This document shows, piece after piece, positions 1 to 12,200 of a DNA stretch of 64,000 bases (position 1 is the first letter of the stretch; each line of letters opens with the position of its first letter). Location of the stretch: NCBI GenBank assembly GCA_019188255.1, contig JAETXT010000013.1, forward strand, positions 744,001 to 808,000, in the 5' to 3' direction. This DNA comes from Verticillium longisporum. Taxonomy: Eukaryota > Ascomycota > Sordariomycetes > Glomerellales > Plectosphaerellaceae. The notes under the pieces were generated by a model. The model saw only the letters and a list, made by a program, of their open reading frames with translations. It was not told the origin of the DNA and ran no database searches. A program made the translations under genes and the position numbers.

Positions 1-484
1 CTGCCCACGATTGCACAAGCTCAAGGATTTTGGCTTTGACCTCGGCGTTTACAGCCACCGCCCCCACAGCTTGGAGAAGTGACACCAGGTTGTCCATAAA
101 CTCTCTGGAGGCGATTTCGGCAAGGAAGTGGGTGCCTCCATTCTTGACACAGGTATCAGTAAGCTGCTCAGTGTTGTTAGCCTGGCGATTCCGTCGGAGA
201 ACCACGGATCAAACGTGCGTTGAGTGCGCTCAGCTGTGTATTCGGGTTGCGGTTGCCAATGCGCTTCTTCAAAGAGCGCATAGCCTCCTTAGGCTGAACA
301 GTCTTGGATCTGATGACATCGGAGATCTCGAGATTCAGGGCAATGTCCTCGCTGCGGAAACAAGTGTTAGAATAACAGAGAAGGACGTGCATGTCAAGAG
401 ATGAACATACAGGCTGCTGCTGGTGGCCTTTTCAATCTGCTCGTCTAGAGCCGTGTTGGCGGATGAGGACCACCAACCCATCAT
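1..484 (-). CDS. vps27: Vps27, ESCRT-0 subunit (VHS domain, N-terminal part only)
   Basis: The first 105 or so residues of the ESCRT-0 subunit that captures ubiquitinated cargo on endosomes; the rest lies beyond position 1. Seen: exon 1 484-411 begins [20 protein letters not shown], exon 2 351-219 carries [16 protein letters not shown] and the [10 protein letters not shown] stretch, exon 3 163-1 carries [19 protein letters not shown] and the end of the VHS helical domain. Intron 1 (352-410) has gtatgt..cag ends. Intron 2 (164-218) joins ALN to LTDTC only if a GC-AG intron is used (gcacgt..gcag, branch gctaac). The two adjacent ATGs at 484 and 481 make the exact start ambiguous by one residue. 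FYVE, UIM and clathrin-box regions are not visible here. It faces doa4, which acts in the same pathway. Confidence 0.9.
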
Positions 485-1512
485 GGTCGTCGGAGCAGCG
501 TTGTCGTCTAGAGGCGGGGGTGATCAAGGGATGAAGCTGCAGATTGTGCGGCGTACGAGTAGGCGATCGAAGTGTTCCACGAACTGCAAGGCGATGGCGA
601 TGGCGATGGCGTCGGGGGTGAATGAAGTTTGTTTGCCTAAGTTGGAAGATGCAGATGTCAAGCTCGGCGTTTGGAGTCTGCCTGATGCCCGCGATGCTCA
701 AAGCCACAGCTTGACCCTGCTCCGTACCCCGTACCCCAGCTGACTAAGTTGCTCATTGGCTGGCGCCGCCAGCTTCCAGCCTCCGGTGGTGGTTGGCCCG
801 AGGCGATGACGACGTGCTGCGGCAACCGCCCCTCTTGAGCTGCCCGTTGCCTGCCACCTAACCCAGGTCACTTGACGATCAGGCAGCATGATACAGTACC
901 TGTTAAGCTAGCGGGGACCTCTCTGTGGCGCAGGCTGCGTCACCTTCTGGTGCTTCGACTTCCTTAATTCATGTGGTGTGCCCCGCTGGGCGCCTGGCTC
1001 CCCGCCTGTCTTCAGGCTTACTGGCAGGCTCTAGGCCCTGTCAATCAGTGCAGGGAGCAAGGCTCCAGGGCGCTGCTTCACCTTGAGGCACGAATATGTC
1101 ACCTTGGCACCTCTGTACTGTACTGTAGACGTACCACTCGCCCCTCCACTTCTCCATTGTGGGACCCCCTCCCCTAACCTTGCCCCCCCCTGTCGACCCA
1201 GATCGAAGGTGGCAGGCCTGCCACTGCCTCGGGCAGCTTTCCTTTGACAACACCATCACTTGTAGGCTGGCCAAGCCATCGCGAACAAAGGCGCAACCTC
1301 CCACGACTCTACCACGCCTTTGTTCCGAAGAATGCGTACGATTGCAGCGTGATCTTTTGCGACTTGAGCGCTTTGCATCTCAATTTAAACCCCGACTTGA
1401 CCGACATATCGAACCTGCGGCTGCGACTTGACCCCCCCCGATTTACGTCCTTTTTACGATCACGTCATGTTCTGGGCGCTCTGCATTTTGCTTGAAGATT
1501 TCCTCGGCTGAT
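485..1512. promoter_or_regulatory. Shared upstream region of vps27 and doa4
   Basis: About 1 kb between two divergent start codons, with no convincing reading frame. It must hold both promoters and both 5' leaders. It has short C runs (near 1185 and 1430) and pyrimidine-rich sequence just before doa4. I see no clear TATA box. Promoter function is inferred from position only. Confidence 0.6.
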
Positions 1513-4476
1513 ATGAGTTTCGCTACCTCTTCGATCACCTCCGCCGCTCTGCAACCCTCCACCATGGGTAGCAACGGAGGAATGGGTGCTAACCACCGTG
1601 GGACGCCGTTGCCACACATCGATGACTTGACTTCGCGGCCAGTCGACATGGACATGCAGCTACCTCTGCGTAAGATTCTCGAAAGAACCGATGGCGGTCT
1701 CAGGTCCGCCGAGGCACTTCGCGATTTCGGTCGCCCTGCTGAAGCTCTCCGCGAGTCCGTCCAGGCCGGCACCATCACTGTTCGTCTGATACCAACACAT
1801 CCCGAATACGTCTCGGTCCAGGCTGGTCGCCCAGAGCTCAAGCGCATGTACAACAACCTTCTGAGCAAGATCAACGAGCAACACCCTACATTCGAGAAGA
1901 TCAAGGCTTCCATTATCGAGGATAACAAAAGGAGTGGTGTGCGGCCCCAGTCGCGCCCTGCGCAACCCGACAATCGAAAGGAGTGGGGAGGGCCAGGATC
2001 AGTGCCGACTGATACGAATGGCAAGCCGAAACCTGTCATCCAGCCCAAGCCTCCATCACTGCAGGGCCGTCCCGCGGTAAAGAACGTCAGCGATCTTCAG
2101 GCACGGTTCAAGAACCTAGGAGGTCCTCGTGCTTTCTCTGGACAGGATCCTCGGATCAAAACCCACCCACACGCTATCACGACGGATCATCCATCATTCT
2201 TCCAACCCGGCATAAATAATACAGACCTTCCCAAGCCGCCACAAGCTATCTTCAACCCTGCCACCGGAAAGACTCTTGAGGATGCCGCCGCCGCCCTGCC
2301 TTCAAGCACCAATTCATTATATACTACTGGACCACCATCTGTATCGGCGAAGTCTGGGTACCCAGGAACAAATGATTACTTTGGACCCGTCCGCACTTCC
2401 ACGGGAGACTCTTCTGTTGGGAAAATACCCGCAGGAGGAACCTCCGAAGTGAAGACACCCCAACAGAAAGACACCGTGCTCAAGCCAAAATTCACGATCC
2501 CTGAAACAGAGAAGATCACCGTCGACGAACTGCTTAACTTGCAAAAGACTGCACGCGTGCTTCTCATAGACGTTCGGCCACGCGAGGCATATGACGAGGG
2601 TCACATACCATCGCAGCACATAATGTGTATCGAGCCATCCACCCTCGCTCGCAAAGACGTGACGGGTAGTACCATTGAGGAAGCTTTGGTTTTGGCGCCA
2701 GAGCAAGATAATGCCCTCTTCCGGGCGCGAGACACGTTTGACCTCGTTGTCTTCTACGATGAAAGCTCAACGAAACTTCCGAAGTATATATCGAAAAAAG
2801 AAGACGGAGTCCTGTTGACGTTGAAGCGTGCGCTGGATCTACTTTCTATCGGTAAAGAGCTACCCCACCCGTCCAAGCTGCTGGATGGAGGACTGGATGC
2901 GTGGACCGACACATTCGGCAGGCAAAACATAGCGACGACGTCGGACACTGGCAGCATACCGCTCATTCTTCGGAAGGCGCAGGCATCCGTCAGGCCGACC
3001 ACCAGCCGCGTGAAATATCCTGGGTCCAAAAATATTCCCCAAGGCAAAATCGATGAGTGGAATCTGCGAATCGGCAACGAGGATCAAACCATTCGCATCA
3101 TACGCTCGCCCGGAGAGCTCCTGAGGGACTTTTCTAGCACTGGCCAGCAGTCCATGGTGTCGAGCGCGCCCAAACAACCTCCTCGGCCTCTCACAAGCAA
3201 CAGCATGCCACAAATGCCCCAGCGAGCCGCCGCAAAGCCAACGCTCAGTGGCTTTACCGACACCAGTTCAGCCAGCACAACGCAAGCCTTGATCAGCAAG
3301 TCAAAGAGCGCTGGTCAACACATGACTGGCCTCAATAACCCCCACAACTGGTGCTACGCCAACAGTCTGATCCAGTCGCTACGCCTGTCGCCTGGGTTCG
3401 GAGGAGAGCTGGCGAACAAGGACTGGGATAAGCTGTATGTGTTGCCACGAAAGTCAGACGAGAAGAGTGACCACCCACGGTTGATGGCGCGCATCATTGC
3501 CAACCTGTTCTACTGGATGGCAGAAGGCAGCTTCCCTGTGATGAAGGCCCAAACATTGATGGTAAGCCCAGGATATAATAACAGCGAAATGATTGAAAGC
3601 TAACTCTTTCAGGACTATTCTCTGTCACTCTGCAACGCCAACTCTGTGCAGCAATTCGGCAGTTCCCGCCAGCAAGATGCCTCCGAGTTTATGACCTGGC
3701 TCATGGATGCGCTGCACCAAGAGACGAATACCAAGCGCGACAAGGAGGGCCAGGAAAAGTACGATAGCCCTGATATGCGCAATAACAAGTCCTTGATACA
3801 GGGCGCCTCGGAGTGGTGGAACAAGTATTCTGTCGCGAATCAATCCATCATTGATCGATACTGGCGGGGCGTCCAGGCTCAAGTGGTGACGTGCACCAAG
3901 TGCAACAACAAAACACTATCCTGGACTCCAGTCGACACGATCATGCTGCACATTGACAGCCCCAAGCTGCAGACCCTTGAGCAGTGCCTGAGCCTCAACA
4001 GCAACGAGGAGGTCTTGGATGGGTATCAGTGCGACAACTGCCACAGCAACTCACGCGCCACGAAGGCTGTCTATTACCCTCGCCTGCCGGAGCTTCTCTG
4101 CATCTCCCTCAGCCGCTTCAGCGTTGCCGAGGGTAAGGTCTCTCGCAATATTACCTGGATCCTCAACAAGCTCAACATGGAGCCCTACACCGCTGACCAC
4201 CGCATCCCCACCGATCGGACTGAGCATCCCGCGCCCCAGTATGAATACGAATGCTACGCCGTCATCATCCACGCGGGGCGCGATATCTCGTCGGGCCATT
4301 ACTTTACGTACGCGCGCGACTTGACTTTGGCCGACTCGAGCATGTGGTACAAGCTCAACGACTCGCAGATCTCAAAGGTCGGAAGGCAACCAGAGATCTT
4401 TGGCAACAGCAACGACACGCCGTACCTGGCATTCTTCCGGCGAAAGCAGTCCGGCTCATCAGGAGGCAAGCTGTAG
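1513..4476 (+). CDS. doa4: Doa4/Ubp4-type ubiquitin carboxyl-terminal hydrolase (rhodanese + USP)
   Basis: Cysteine deubiquitinase of about 970 residues; Doa4 relatives strip ubiquitin from cargo at endosomes before multivesicular-body sorting. Two exons, 1513-3561 and 3613-4476, with a 51-bp intron gtaagc..cag in phase 0. Order seen: a helical N-terminal region after LPHIDDLTSRPV; a rhodanese-like domain at about 335-475 (ITVDELLNLQ, LLIDVRPREAYDEGHI); a USP domain with the Cys box GLNNPHNWCYANS (Cys near 614), the region QQFGSSRQQDASEFMTWL, a CxxC..CxxC zinc ribbon (CTKC, CDNC) and the His box SSGHYFTYAR (His near 912). The Cys box departs from the usual GNTCYMN but keeps Asn and Cys. Start: ATG 1513 is in frame, but ATG 1564 has the better context (ccaccATGG) and may be the real start. 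The stop is TAG at 4474-4476. Confidence 0.93.
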
Positions 4477-5557
4477 GCGTCTCGTCGTGGAGCACGAGGG
4501 GCATGGTTGGGCGTGCGCGTAGCTCGTACCCGAGTGTGTTTAGTGTGTATCTTGTCTTTCGAGGGCCAATACCCTGTATCTACGCGTCTTTGATTGATTG
4601 ATTGATTGATTGATAGAGAAGGAGGGGAGGGGCGCCGGCTCATTGCTTTCTCTGCTCTTTGCTCTTTGGACTTTTATTTTCAGGCGCTAGCATGGCGTCT
4701 GGGATGAGCGATCTCCGTTTTCTCTGTTTAGCAGCGGTGACGAAAGCGACGGCGGTGCATGGTCTTCATTCTGAGCGTGTGGCTGCATCCGTGTGGTGTT
4801 TGACGTGAATACTGGAATAAAGAAAGATGGAAAACACGCCCGTCTTTGATGATTCTTTGCCTCTTTTTCCTCCTTTGTGAAAAGTGACAATGGCTCTCAG
4901 TTCAGTGTGCCATGCAGTTTCCCCCCCCCCCTCTTGTGGTATAGCTTGCCGCCGCTGATGTATGAAGCCATCCCTTCAATCTGTTGGCTGACAGAGGCGC
5001 TCGCGGTGCTTGACCCGTCCTTTGTGGTCTCGCCCAGCCCAGAGGTGACGGATGAGGTTGGTCTGGTTTTCGGACCTTCATGGTGGCGGGAGCTACTGTA
5101 GACACAATGCGCCGGCCGGCCGTTGACACGTTGCATGTGTTTGTCCTGCTCTTACTCTGACGCCCCCTCCTTCTCCCATGTTGCCTAGCCGGGTTTGCTC
5201 TTAGAGTTTCTGACTCAACATGGCACCGTCGTAGTGATCGGCGGACCCTTGAGTCTAAAAGGACCCCCATGACAGCAGCTACATTCCAGTAGCAACACAG
5301 CCGCGTTTCCCACAGTATGACATCTGGCCCTCCATGCATAGACGGGACAGACGATAGTGTCAGACATGAGTGCAATACAACAAGCGCTTCACGAAACAGC
5401 AAATATAAGTACAGGACGCCAGAGAAAAGTTGTTTTGCTGCGCGAATTGCCGTGTTTCAATAAGTAGATTGCACTCAATACGCCCTCATCCTGTCCCAGG
5501 TAATCCCGCCTCTGCTTCAATAACGAGCCACACCACACCACAGTACACCAGAGCCGC
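4477..5557. other. Convergent 3' region of doa4 and the acyl-CoA synthetase
   Basis: About 1.1 kb with no supported gene. It holds the two 3' untranslated regions, the GATT microsatellite at 4590-4614 and a run of 11 C at 4921-4931. Confidence 0.6.
4590..4614. repeat. (GATT)n microsatellite
   Basis: Six tandem tgat/gatt units lie about 115 bp after the doa4 stop, probably inside its 3' untranslated region. Confidence 0.9.
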
Positions 5558-7789
5558 TTATTTGCCAAACGCCTTGGCAATCTGCGTCTTGTAGTGCGCC
5601 CGGAGCGCTCTCCTGTTCACCTTTTGCGTAGCAGTCACGAGGCCCTGGAGAAAAAAACAAAGCCATTAGTACAGTGTCCAAAACGTAGGCCGGGGCAAGG
5701 ACAACTTACACTAGCGGGCGTCCACTCGTCCTCAACGAGCACTACGGCGCTGGTAATCTCAATGCCGCCGAGTCCGCCGTTCTTGCCAACGGTGACAAGG
5801 TCCTTCAGAACAGTGTCCTTGACCTTGCGGTCAGAGTGCTGGTGCGCCTCGTCGACGCCGAGCTTTTGCGCCAGCTCGGTCAGGGTCTTTTCGTTGGGCG
5901 CGATGACGGCAATAGGCCGCGCGCTGTCGGGGTCCGTGTCGATCATGATGTTGGCGACAAACTGGCTGCCGCGGTAGACAGACTCGAGTTTCTCGAGGGC
6001 AATGTACTCGCCGCCTTGCATCTTGTCAAGGTTCTTGACGCGATCGATGTCGCGGGGGTGGCCTACGGCCTCAAACTCACCAATGTCGCCCGTCCTCATC
6101 CAGCCATCGGCGGTGATCACCTTCTCCCTCTCCTCCTTGTTGTTGAAGTACTCTTTGAAGATGGCAGGACCCTTGATGAGAATCTCGCCCTGGGGCGGGG
6201 TGCTGTCGGTCGAGTAGTTGAGCTCTGGGAGGGAAACGAGCTTGATGTCGGCGGCGGCGGGGACGGGGCCGATGGCGCTGGATGTGTACTCGAGGGGGTC
6301 GCCGAGGGCACCATTGGCGCCCGTCTCGGTGAGACCGTAGCCCGTGAGCATGGGTGCAACGGTCATGGAGAGGAAGTGCTTGGTGCCGTCAGAGATACCA
6401 CTGGCACCGTTCATGGTGAAGCGCAGACGACCGCCCGTCAGCTGGCGAACCTTGGCGAAAACGACAGAGTCGAGAACAGTCGCGAGCGGCAAGTTGTTCT
6501 TGCTCATGAACGTCTTGTAGTTAAAGGCGCCCCAGAAGAGGGCCTTGGTGACGGCGCCAGCACTGTTGACCTTGGCTTCGATGCCCTTCTTGACAGTCTC
6601 CCAGACCTGAGGCACGCCAACCATGACGGTCGGTCGCAGCTCGCGCATGTCACCGGCGCAGTTTCGCATGGATGAAACGGAAATCGTCAGGGGGTTGCCG
6701 TAGCCGAGGGTCCCGACGATGAACAGCACGATGTACTCGAGGACCATCTCGAAGATGTGGGCGAGCGGCAGGTAGGCCAGGATGTACTCATTGTGGCTGA
6801 CACACTCCTCAACGTTGGTGTAGAGGCCAGTGACGGCAGCCAACACATTCTCATGCGTCATTGGCACGCCCTTGGGTAGGCCGGTCGAGCCGGACGTGTA
6901 CATGATGCAGAAGAGATCTTCGGGGCTGGGCTCGACAGGGTCAACGGGGTTGTCCTCGCCCAGCTGGCGCACCTCCTCAATGCTGTAGAGGGTGGTGTCG
7001 GGGTTCGCCTTCTTGAAAGCCTCCACCTCATTGCCGGTGGCAAAGTGGGAAGCATCGTTGTAGATCAGGAACTTGACAGTCTTGGCCTTCTTCAGCGGCC
7101 TGGTGGCAGTCTTGAGCAGCTGGGGGTCGATATACATGGCGTCGGCATCGGTCTGGAGGAGGGAGTGCTCCAGGCCCTCCTCGCCGAGGGTATCGTAAGC
7201 GGTGACGAGAGAGATGGACTGGGAGCCGCAAGCGTGGGACAAGGCCATCCAGTTGAGGCTGGGTAACGTCGGTGGTCAGTCACGGTGTCTCGGGAGCATG
7301 AGCGCGGGGGGATTGGGTTCCGCGTAGAATGGAACGGGCTGCTTACTGTGTCGTGGCATAAAAGTGCAGCCTGTTGCCCTTGCTGAGGCCCAGCTTACGC
7401 AGACCGGAGCCCAATTGAAGAATATACTTGTGCAGCTCGGTGTAGGTCAGGAAGGAGAAGGGCGACAGCTCGAAGAACTGCCACTCCTTTTCGACCTCCT
7501 GGATCTCGCCATCGACATTCTTGGAAATCTTCTTCGTCTCCTTGTGCAGCTCGATCAGTTTGCGGGTGCCGGCGGCAGGCTCGTTGGGGTAGACGCGGGC
7601 GCTGCGCTTGACAATGTCGTAGATGGTGTTGACGTCCTCGGCGGGGCGCTTGCGAAGGCCATCCTTGGCTTTGGGGCTGCGACGAGGAAGGGTCTCGCCT
7701 TCAACCTTCTCGTAGCCAGGCGCTTCGATCGTGAAGGGTGGCTTGTGCACCTGGTACAAGGGCATGATACCCTCCTTGTAGTTCGGCAT
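5558..7789 (-). CDS. Long-chain acyl-CoA synthetase (AMP-binding, Faa1/Faa4-like)
   Basis: Activates long-chain fatty acids to acyl-CoA through an acyl-AMP intermediate. Three exons, 7789-7347, 7258-5710 and 5644-5558, give 692 residues, normal for the family. Introns 7259-7346 (gtaagc..cag) and 5645-5709 (gtaagt..cag). Seen: N-terminal KPPFTIEAPGYEKVEGETLPRR; the P-loop-like AMP-binding motif YTSGSTGLPKGVPMTH near 268; GYGLTETGANG; the fatty-acyl signature DGWMRTGDIGEFEAVGHPRD followed by GGEYIALEKLE; and a C-terminal VNRRALRAHYKTQIAKAFGK tail. The first ATG in the frame is 7789, but the open frame continues upstream through a strongly hydrophobic stretch, so a 5' exon may be missing. The exact paralogue (Faa1, Faa2 or Faa4 type) cannot be settled. 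Confidence 0.93.
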
Positions 7790-8187
7790 GGCGGCGGCGG
7801 CGGGTTCGCGGAGGAGTATGCTGAGGAGGAGGACAAAGGTGGCAAAGGCGATGACGACAAATTTGGAGCTCGGAAATAGAGAGAGAGACGGAATGGTGGA
7901 GGATCCGCAAGGGGATAAGAGCAGAGAGTAGATGGAGGAGAGAAGAGGAGTAGGCCTGACAAGGTTCCGGGAGCCAGGTAGCGACGCGAGGCTTGATTGA
8001 TATTGGTGACGGTTGGGCCAAGTCTGTCCACGTCCAAGCGAGGCAAGCCAGCCAGTTCGGGTTGGTGAGGAGCTGGAAGGCAGAGGCTGAGGTACCTGCT
8101 GTGCATTAAAGTAGGTACCTTAGAGGTAGGTAAGCTGGGGTTGGGGCACAGGCTGAAGTGGAGGCTGGTCGGCTGGTGACTGACTTT

Positions 8188-8235
8188 CCACTGGAGACGG
8201 AGCTCCACTGGAGACGGAGCTTCACTGGAGCTGGG
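8188..8235. repeat. 17-bp direct repeat, about 2.7 copies
   Basis: CCACTGGAGACGGAGCT is repeated head to tail with the last copy degenerate, in the region upstream of the acyl-CoA synthetase. Confidence 0.85.
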
Positions 8236-8310
8236 GGTGCGTGGGTGCCCGTGGTGTAACGCCAAGCCGCAGGCTGCTTGCCCCCCCTTCCCTCCCCTAC
8301 ATATAACAAC

Positions 8311-8353
8311 CTCCAGGCTCCAAGGCTCCAGGCTCTAAGGCTCCAGGCGCCCA
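8311..8353. repeat. GGCTCCA-type short direct repeats
   Basis: Repeated ccaggctccaaggct blocks in tandem with small changes. Confidence 0.75.
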
Positions 8354-8859
8354 AGCCCCGGATTCGAGGCAATTGCGTCACGTTTGCGTTGGGATCCGCT
8401 CACTGAACAGAGGCGCAGGTCATGCGACTAGCCTCTCAACATGTCTAGGCGGCACCCTATCACTTTGATCCAATTCAATACAGCCAACCCTACGCTCCCT
8501 GGGTAAGGTACCGTATGGGGTAATGTACACGTATGAAGTCAACACAGTCGATTTCTTCCTCTCAAATCACGTCCTGATGTGCCGGTAGAGCTCGCCAAGA
8601 CTCAATGCATCCATTCCATACATGCAGCCGAGGTCTCCCAATACTTGCAATCACGAGCTCGTTGTCGCCCTGAGCCTCGGTGATGACCCTGGCCCTCGCT
8701 TGCGAGTACCTGCTGAGGTACCCTACCCCAATCAGCCAAGAGACCACTTGCCCGTGGGGAGGATGCCCCTCAACGCCACACTGCAGCAAAGGGGGGCGGG
8801 GGCTACGCTCTCTGCATGTGCAGTTGTTACCTCACATGTTGCAGCTAAATCTACAGTAG

Positions 8860-8911
8860 ATGCACAGCAACGACAGATGCACGGCAACGACAGAATGCAC
8901 GGCAACGACAA
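8860..8911. repeat. 17-bp direct repeat, three copies
   Basis: ATGCACGGCAACGACAG-like units occur three times in a row. They lie between the acyl-CoA synthetase promoter and the 3' side of scp160. Confidence 0.85.
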
Positions 8912-9238
8912 GGTGGGAATAATGCTTCTTTTTCGCCTTAAATGCGGTTCAACTAACAACTTCATGTGATCCTTTCGTCAAGATCCTCGTAAACTCTTGG
9001 ACTGGACGAACGGACGAGCTGGTTCCTCAATCTTGCAACATGGCAAGCTCCACGTCGTGGACCATCTCCCAAGTCCAGAGAGCACCCATTTTTTGCCTAT
9101 CCTGCACGCCCAGATGTGCCGAGATCCCGCAATCTGTGAATGAAAGACTCTCATTGTATGCTACAACCCGGCGCGCCAACTCGTCGCATGCCGGGACCGA
9201 GACCCGGCAGCCATGTCATTTTTTCGGACAATGTCCTT

Positions 9239-12200
9239 TTACTCGCGGGGCTCACGGGGAACCTGACCCTCACGGACGGCCGCCAGGATGAGGTTCTTCG
9301 CCTGCTCGACACCCTCAGCAGTGCCGACGACCTCGATGGCCTCCTCCTGAGAGTCGCTGCGAGGCACTGTGATCCTGCAGCCGCTGTGCTTGCGGATCGT
9401 GTTGACGGTGCTGCCGCCCTGACCAATGACGAAACGGTACGTCTTGGGGTCGGGAAGGATCAGATAGCCGACAGTGGTGTTCTTGCGGGCCTCCTCGATC
9501 GCCTTGTTGATGCTGGCCTTGGCCTTCTCGATGCCCTCGGGGGGGCCGCGCAGCACCCAAGCAATGTCGCCCTCTTCGGTGGGGCCGACGCTCTCGACCT
9601 TCCAAGAATGAGCATCGGCCGTCGTCTCCTCGTCGTCCGTAATCAGGGGCAGAGCACCGCCGTTGGCGCGAGTGGCAGAAGACTTGGCTGGCACCGACTG
9701 TCCGTCGTGGCTGACCGTGACCTGGTGGTTGCTGCGCAGCTGACGGAAGATCTGGCCGTTGTTCGAGACGGCATGGTGGAGGCTGCGGGGAACCTGCAGC
9801 GCCTCACCCTCCTGCTCCTTGACCAGCGAAGCAATGTGCTCCTTGGCCTTGGCCACGTTCTCGGAGCTGCCCGTAAGCTTCACGCCAGTCTTGCCGTCGC
9901 CTTGTCTTGGCACATCGATAGAAACCGACAGCTGCGTCTCGAGCTGACGCTTGGTCTCGCCACCCCTGCCGATAAGGGTCCTGTGCTTGTCGGTAGGAAC
10001 CTCCAGGATCTCGGTGACCTGGTTCTCCTTCTCGGATACGATCTCCAGGATCCGCGCGCAGATCTTGTCGACAACATCCGTGCGACCCTCGACCTTGACG
10101 GTGTTGGCCTCGGCGTCCTGCTTGGGGAACTGAATGGTGCGCGCGAGCTCGCGACGGTCATCAGAGCCACCAGCCTTGACAACGATGTCACGGAGAATAG
10201 AACCTACGATATGTCAGCATTTCATGTCTCGATCTTCCATCCCGCACAACGTACCTCCGGGCCCGATCAGGTCCCTGTGGAACTTCTTGTCGACCTCGAG
10301 CGTCTTCACAACGGTATCCTCAAAGATAGCACGCTTCTCTTCAATCGCCTTCTTCGCAGCAGCAACGGCAGCCTTAGGGCCCCTGATCTGGATCTCGGCA
10401 GTCTCGGAGTTGCGCTCGCCGGGAACGTCAATCTTGGCTCCAGTGCTCTGACGCAGCTCATCGAGGGCAGCACCGCCCTGTCCGATCAGCGAAGGGACCT
10501 GCTTCTGTTGCACAGTCACAGTGGCAGTGAAAGAGTTGTCCTTGAGCCACTGGAGGTAGGAGAGAATCTCATCGCGAGCCTCATCCGCGCCCTTGCGAGG
10601 GCCACGGATAACGACCTCGTCAGGCTCCTGGTGACGCTTAGGCTTGCCAGCATCGCTGGCAGCATCGGCGTTTGCGGCGTCCTCCTTGGGGGCCTTGGCA
10701 GGTTTAGGGAAGTTGATGACAACCTTGTACTTCGTCTGCAGGCGGTTGATCACACTGCCCTGGGATCCAATGAGGTCCTTGTGGAACTTGGGGTCGACCT
10801 TGATGATGTGCGTCGCCTCGTCGGCCCAGGCCTTGCCCTGAGATAGGATGTGAGCCTTGACAGCCTCGGCCTTGGCCTTAGGACCCTTCAGCTCAACCTT
10901 GCCCTCGTTAACCTGGATCTCGACGTCGAAGCGCTCACGCAGCTCATTGATGTTGCTACCGCCCTTGCCAATGAGGTGGTTGGCGAACTTCTGGGGGAAG
11001 TCAAAGTCCATGGTGAAACCACGCTCCTTGTCGTCTTGCTTCTCCTGTTCAACAAACTCTTTGATCTTGGTCTCGAATGAAGTGACAGCAGAAGCGGGAC
11101 CACGGACAGTGACAGTCGTGCCCGTCGAAGAGACGCGCACGGGGATCTGATCAGCAGCACGCTGAGCTTGCTCCTTCTTGATGAAGCGTCGAAGACGCTC
11201 GTGGAACTTGTGAGGCACGTCAACAGAAGCAGCAGTAATGTTTTCTTGCTTGTTGATGATGTCGAGGATATGCTTGCTCGCCTCTTCAATGCCCTGCTGG
11301 AAAGCCTTGATCTCGTCGGCCGAAGGGGCACCAGGCTTAATCTCGGGCTTGGATTCGGTAGCCGAGGGTCCCTCAAACACAAGAAGAACGGGGCCATCGC
11401 TGTCCTCGGCGCCAGGAAGGATAACGTGGACGCCGTGAGACTGCGTCATGCGAGGAGTGACGTCCTTACGGAGATATGCGTGGAAGAAGGGGTCGACGGG
11501 AATGGCCGAGAGTCTGGAGGGAGGGAAGGCGTTCACAAGGCTGCTAATGCTGCTCTGAGCCTTCAAGGCATTCTTGCCATCACGTGCGTACAGCTCCCAG
11601 GGAAGAGCACCGCCATCGGAGGCACGAGGGGTATTGGCGTGGAAGTTGTGAGCCTCCTCAAGCTGAGCGAGAAGGCCACGGTGACGCAGGAACCTGGTGA
11701 CGTTTCGTGCGTGCTGGGCACCGCCACCAGGAGCGTTCTTGTGGAATCGTGAAATGTCGAGCGACGAGCTCTGCATGTTCATCGCCAGGTCCATGGCGTG
11801 CTCCATGCCATTGTCAATATGTTGCGGGGGACCAATGACAGTGATGGTGTCGTTGTCGCCATCGTCAGGCAGGAAGATGGCACAGCCAGTCTCGGACAAG
11901 AACTGATCAGCAGTGACGCCACGGGGGCCAATGATGAACTGGTGACGACCAGGCTGGATAGACACCTGCTGCATCAGGAGCTGGTCGTGCAGCTCCTGAA
12001 CACGCCGATCGATGGCGGAGCGGGCGGCCTGAACGGAAGCGCGGTCACCAGCAAGCGAGATGTGGTTGTCACGAGAGGCGGGCACAAACGTAGGGCGCTG
12101 TCCGGGGTTGGGAACAGCGGGGAGAGGCTCCGAGGCCCACGCCTGGTACGGCGGAACGCGAATCTGAACGCCATCGGTCTCGAAAGGGGCGAGCAGGCTG

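Larger units (their letters stand above)
7790..9238. other. Upstream region of the acyl-CoA synthetase and 3' side of scp160
   Basis: About 1.45 kb. It contains three small tandem repeats (8188-8235, 8311-8353, 8860-8911) and several GGTACC/TAGGTA palindromes (8091-8134, 8506-8520, 8706-8722). In the synthetase frame, positions 7850-7790 encode a hydrophobic segment discussed under findings. No separate gene is supported. Confidence 0.5.

Noticed and set aside
5836..6675. 279-codon plus frame opposite the acyl-CoA synthetase
   Set aside because: Antisense shadow of a conserved enzyme.
9140..10846. 568-codon open frame on the plus strand opposite scp160
   Set aside because: It mirrors the well-supported KH protein on the minus strand; G/C-ending codons there leave the antisense frame free of stops. 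It shows no domain of its own.
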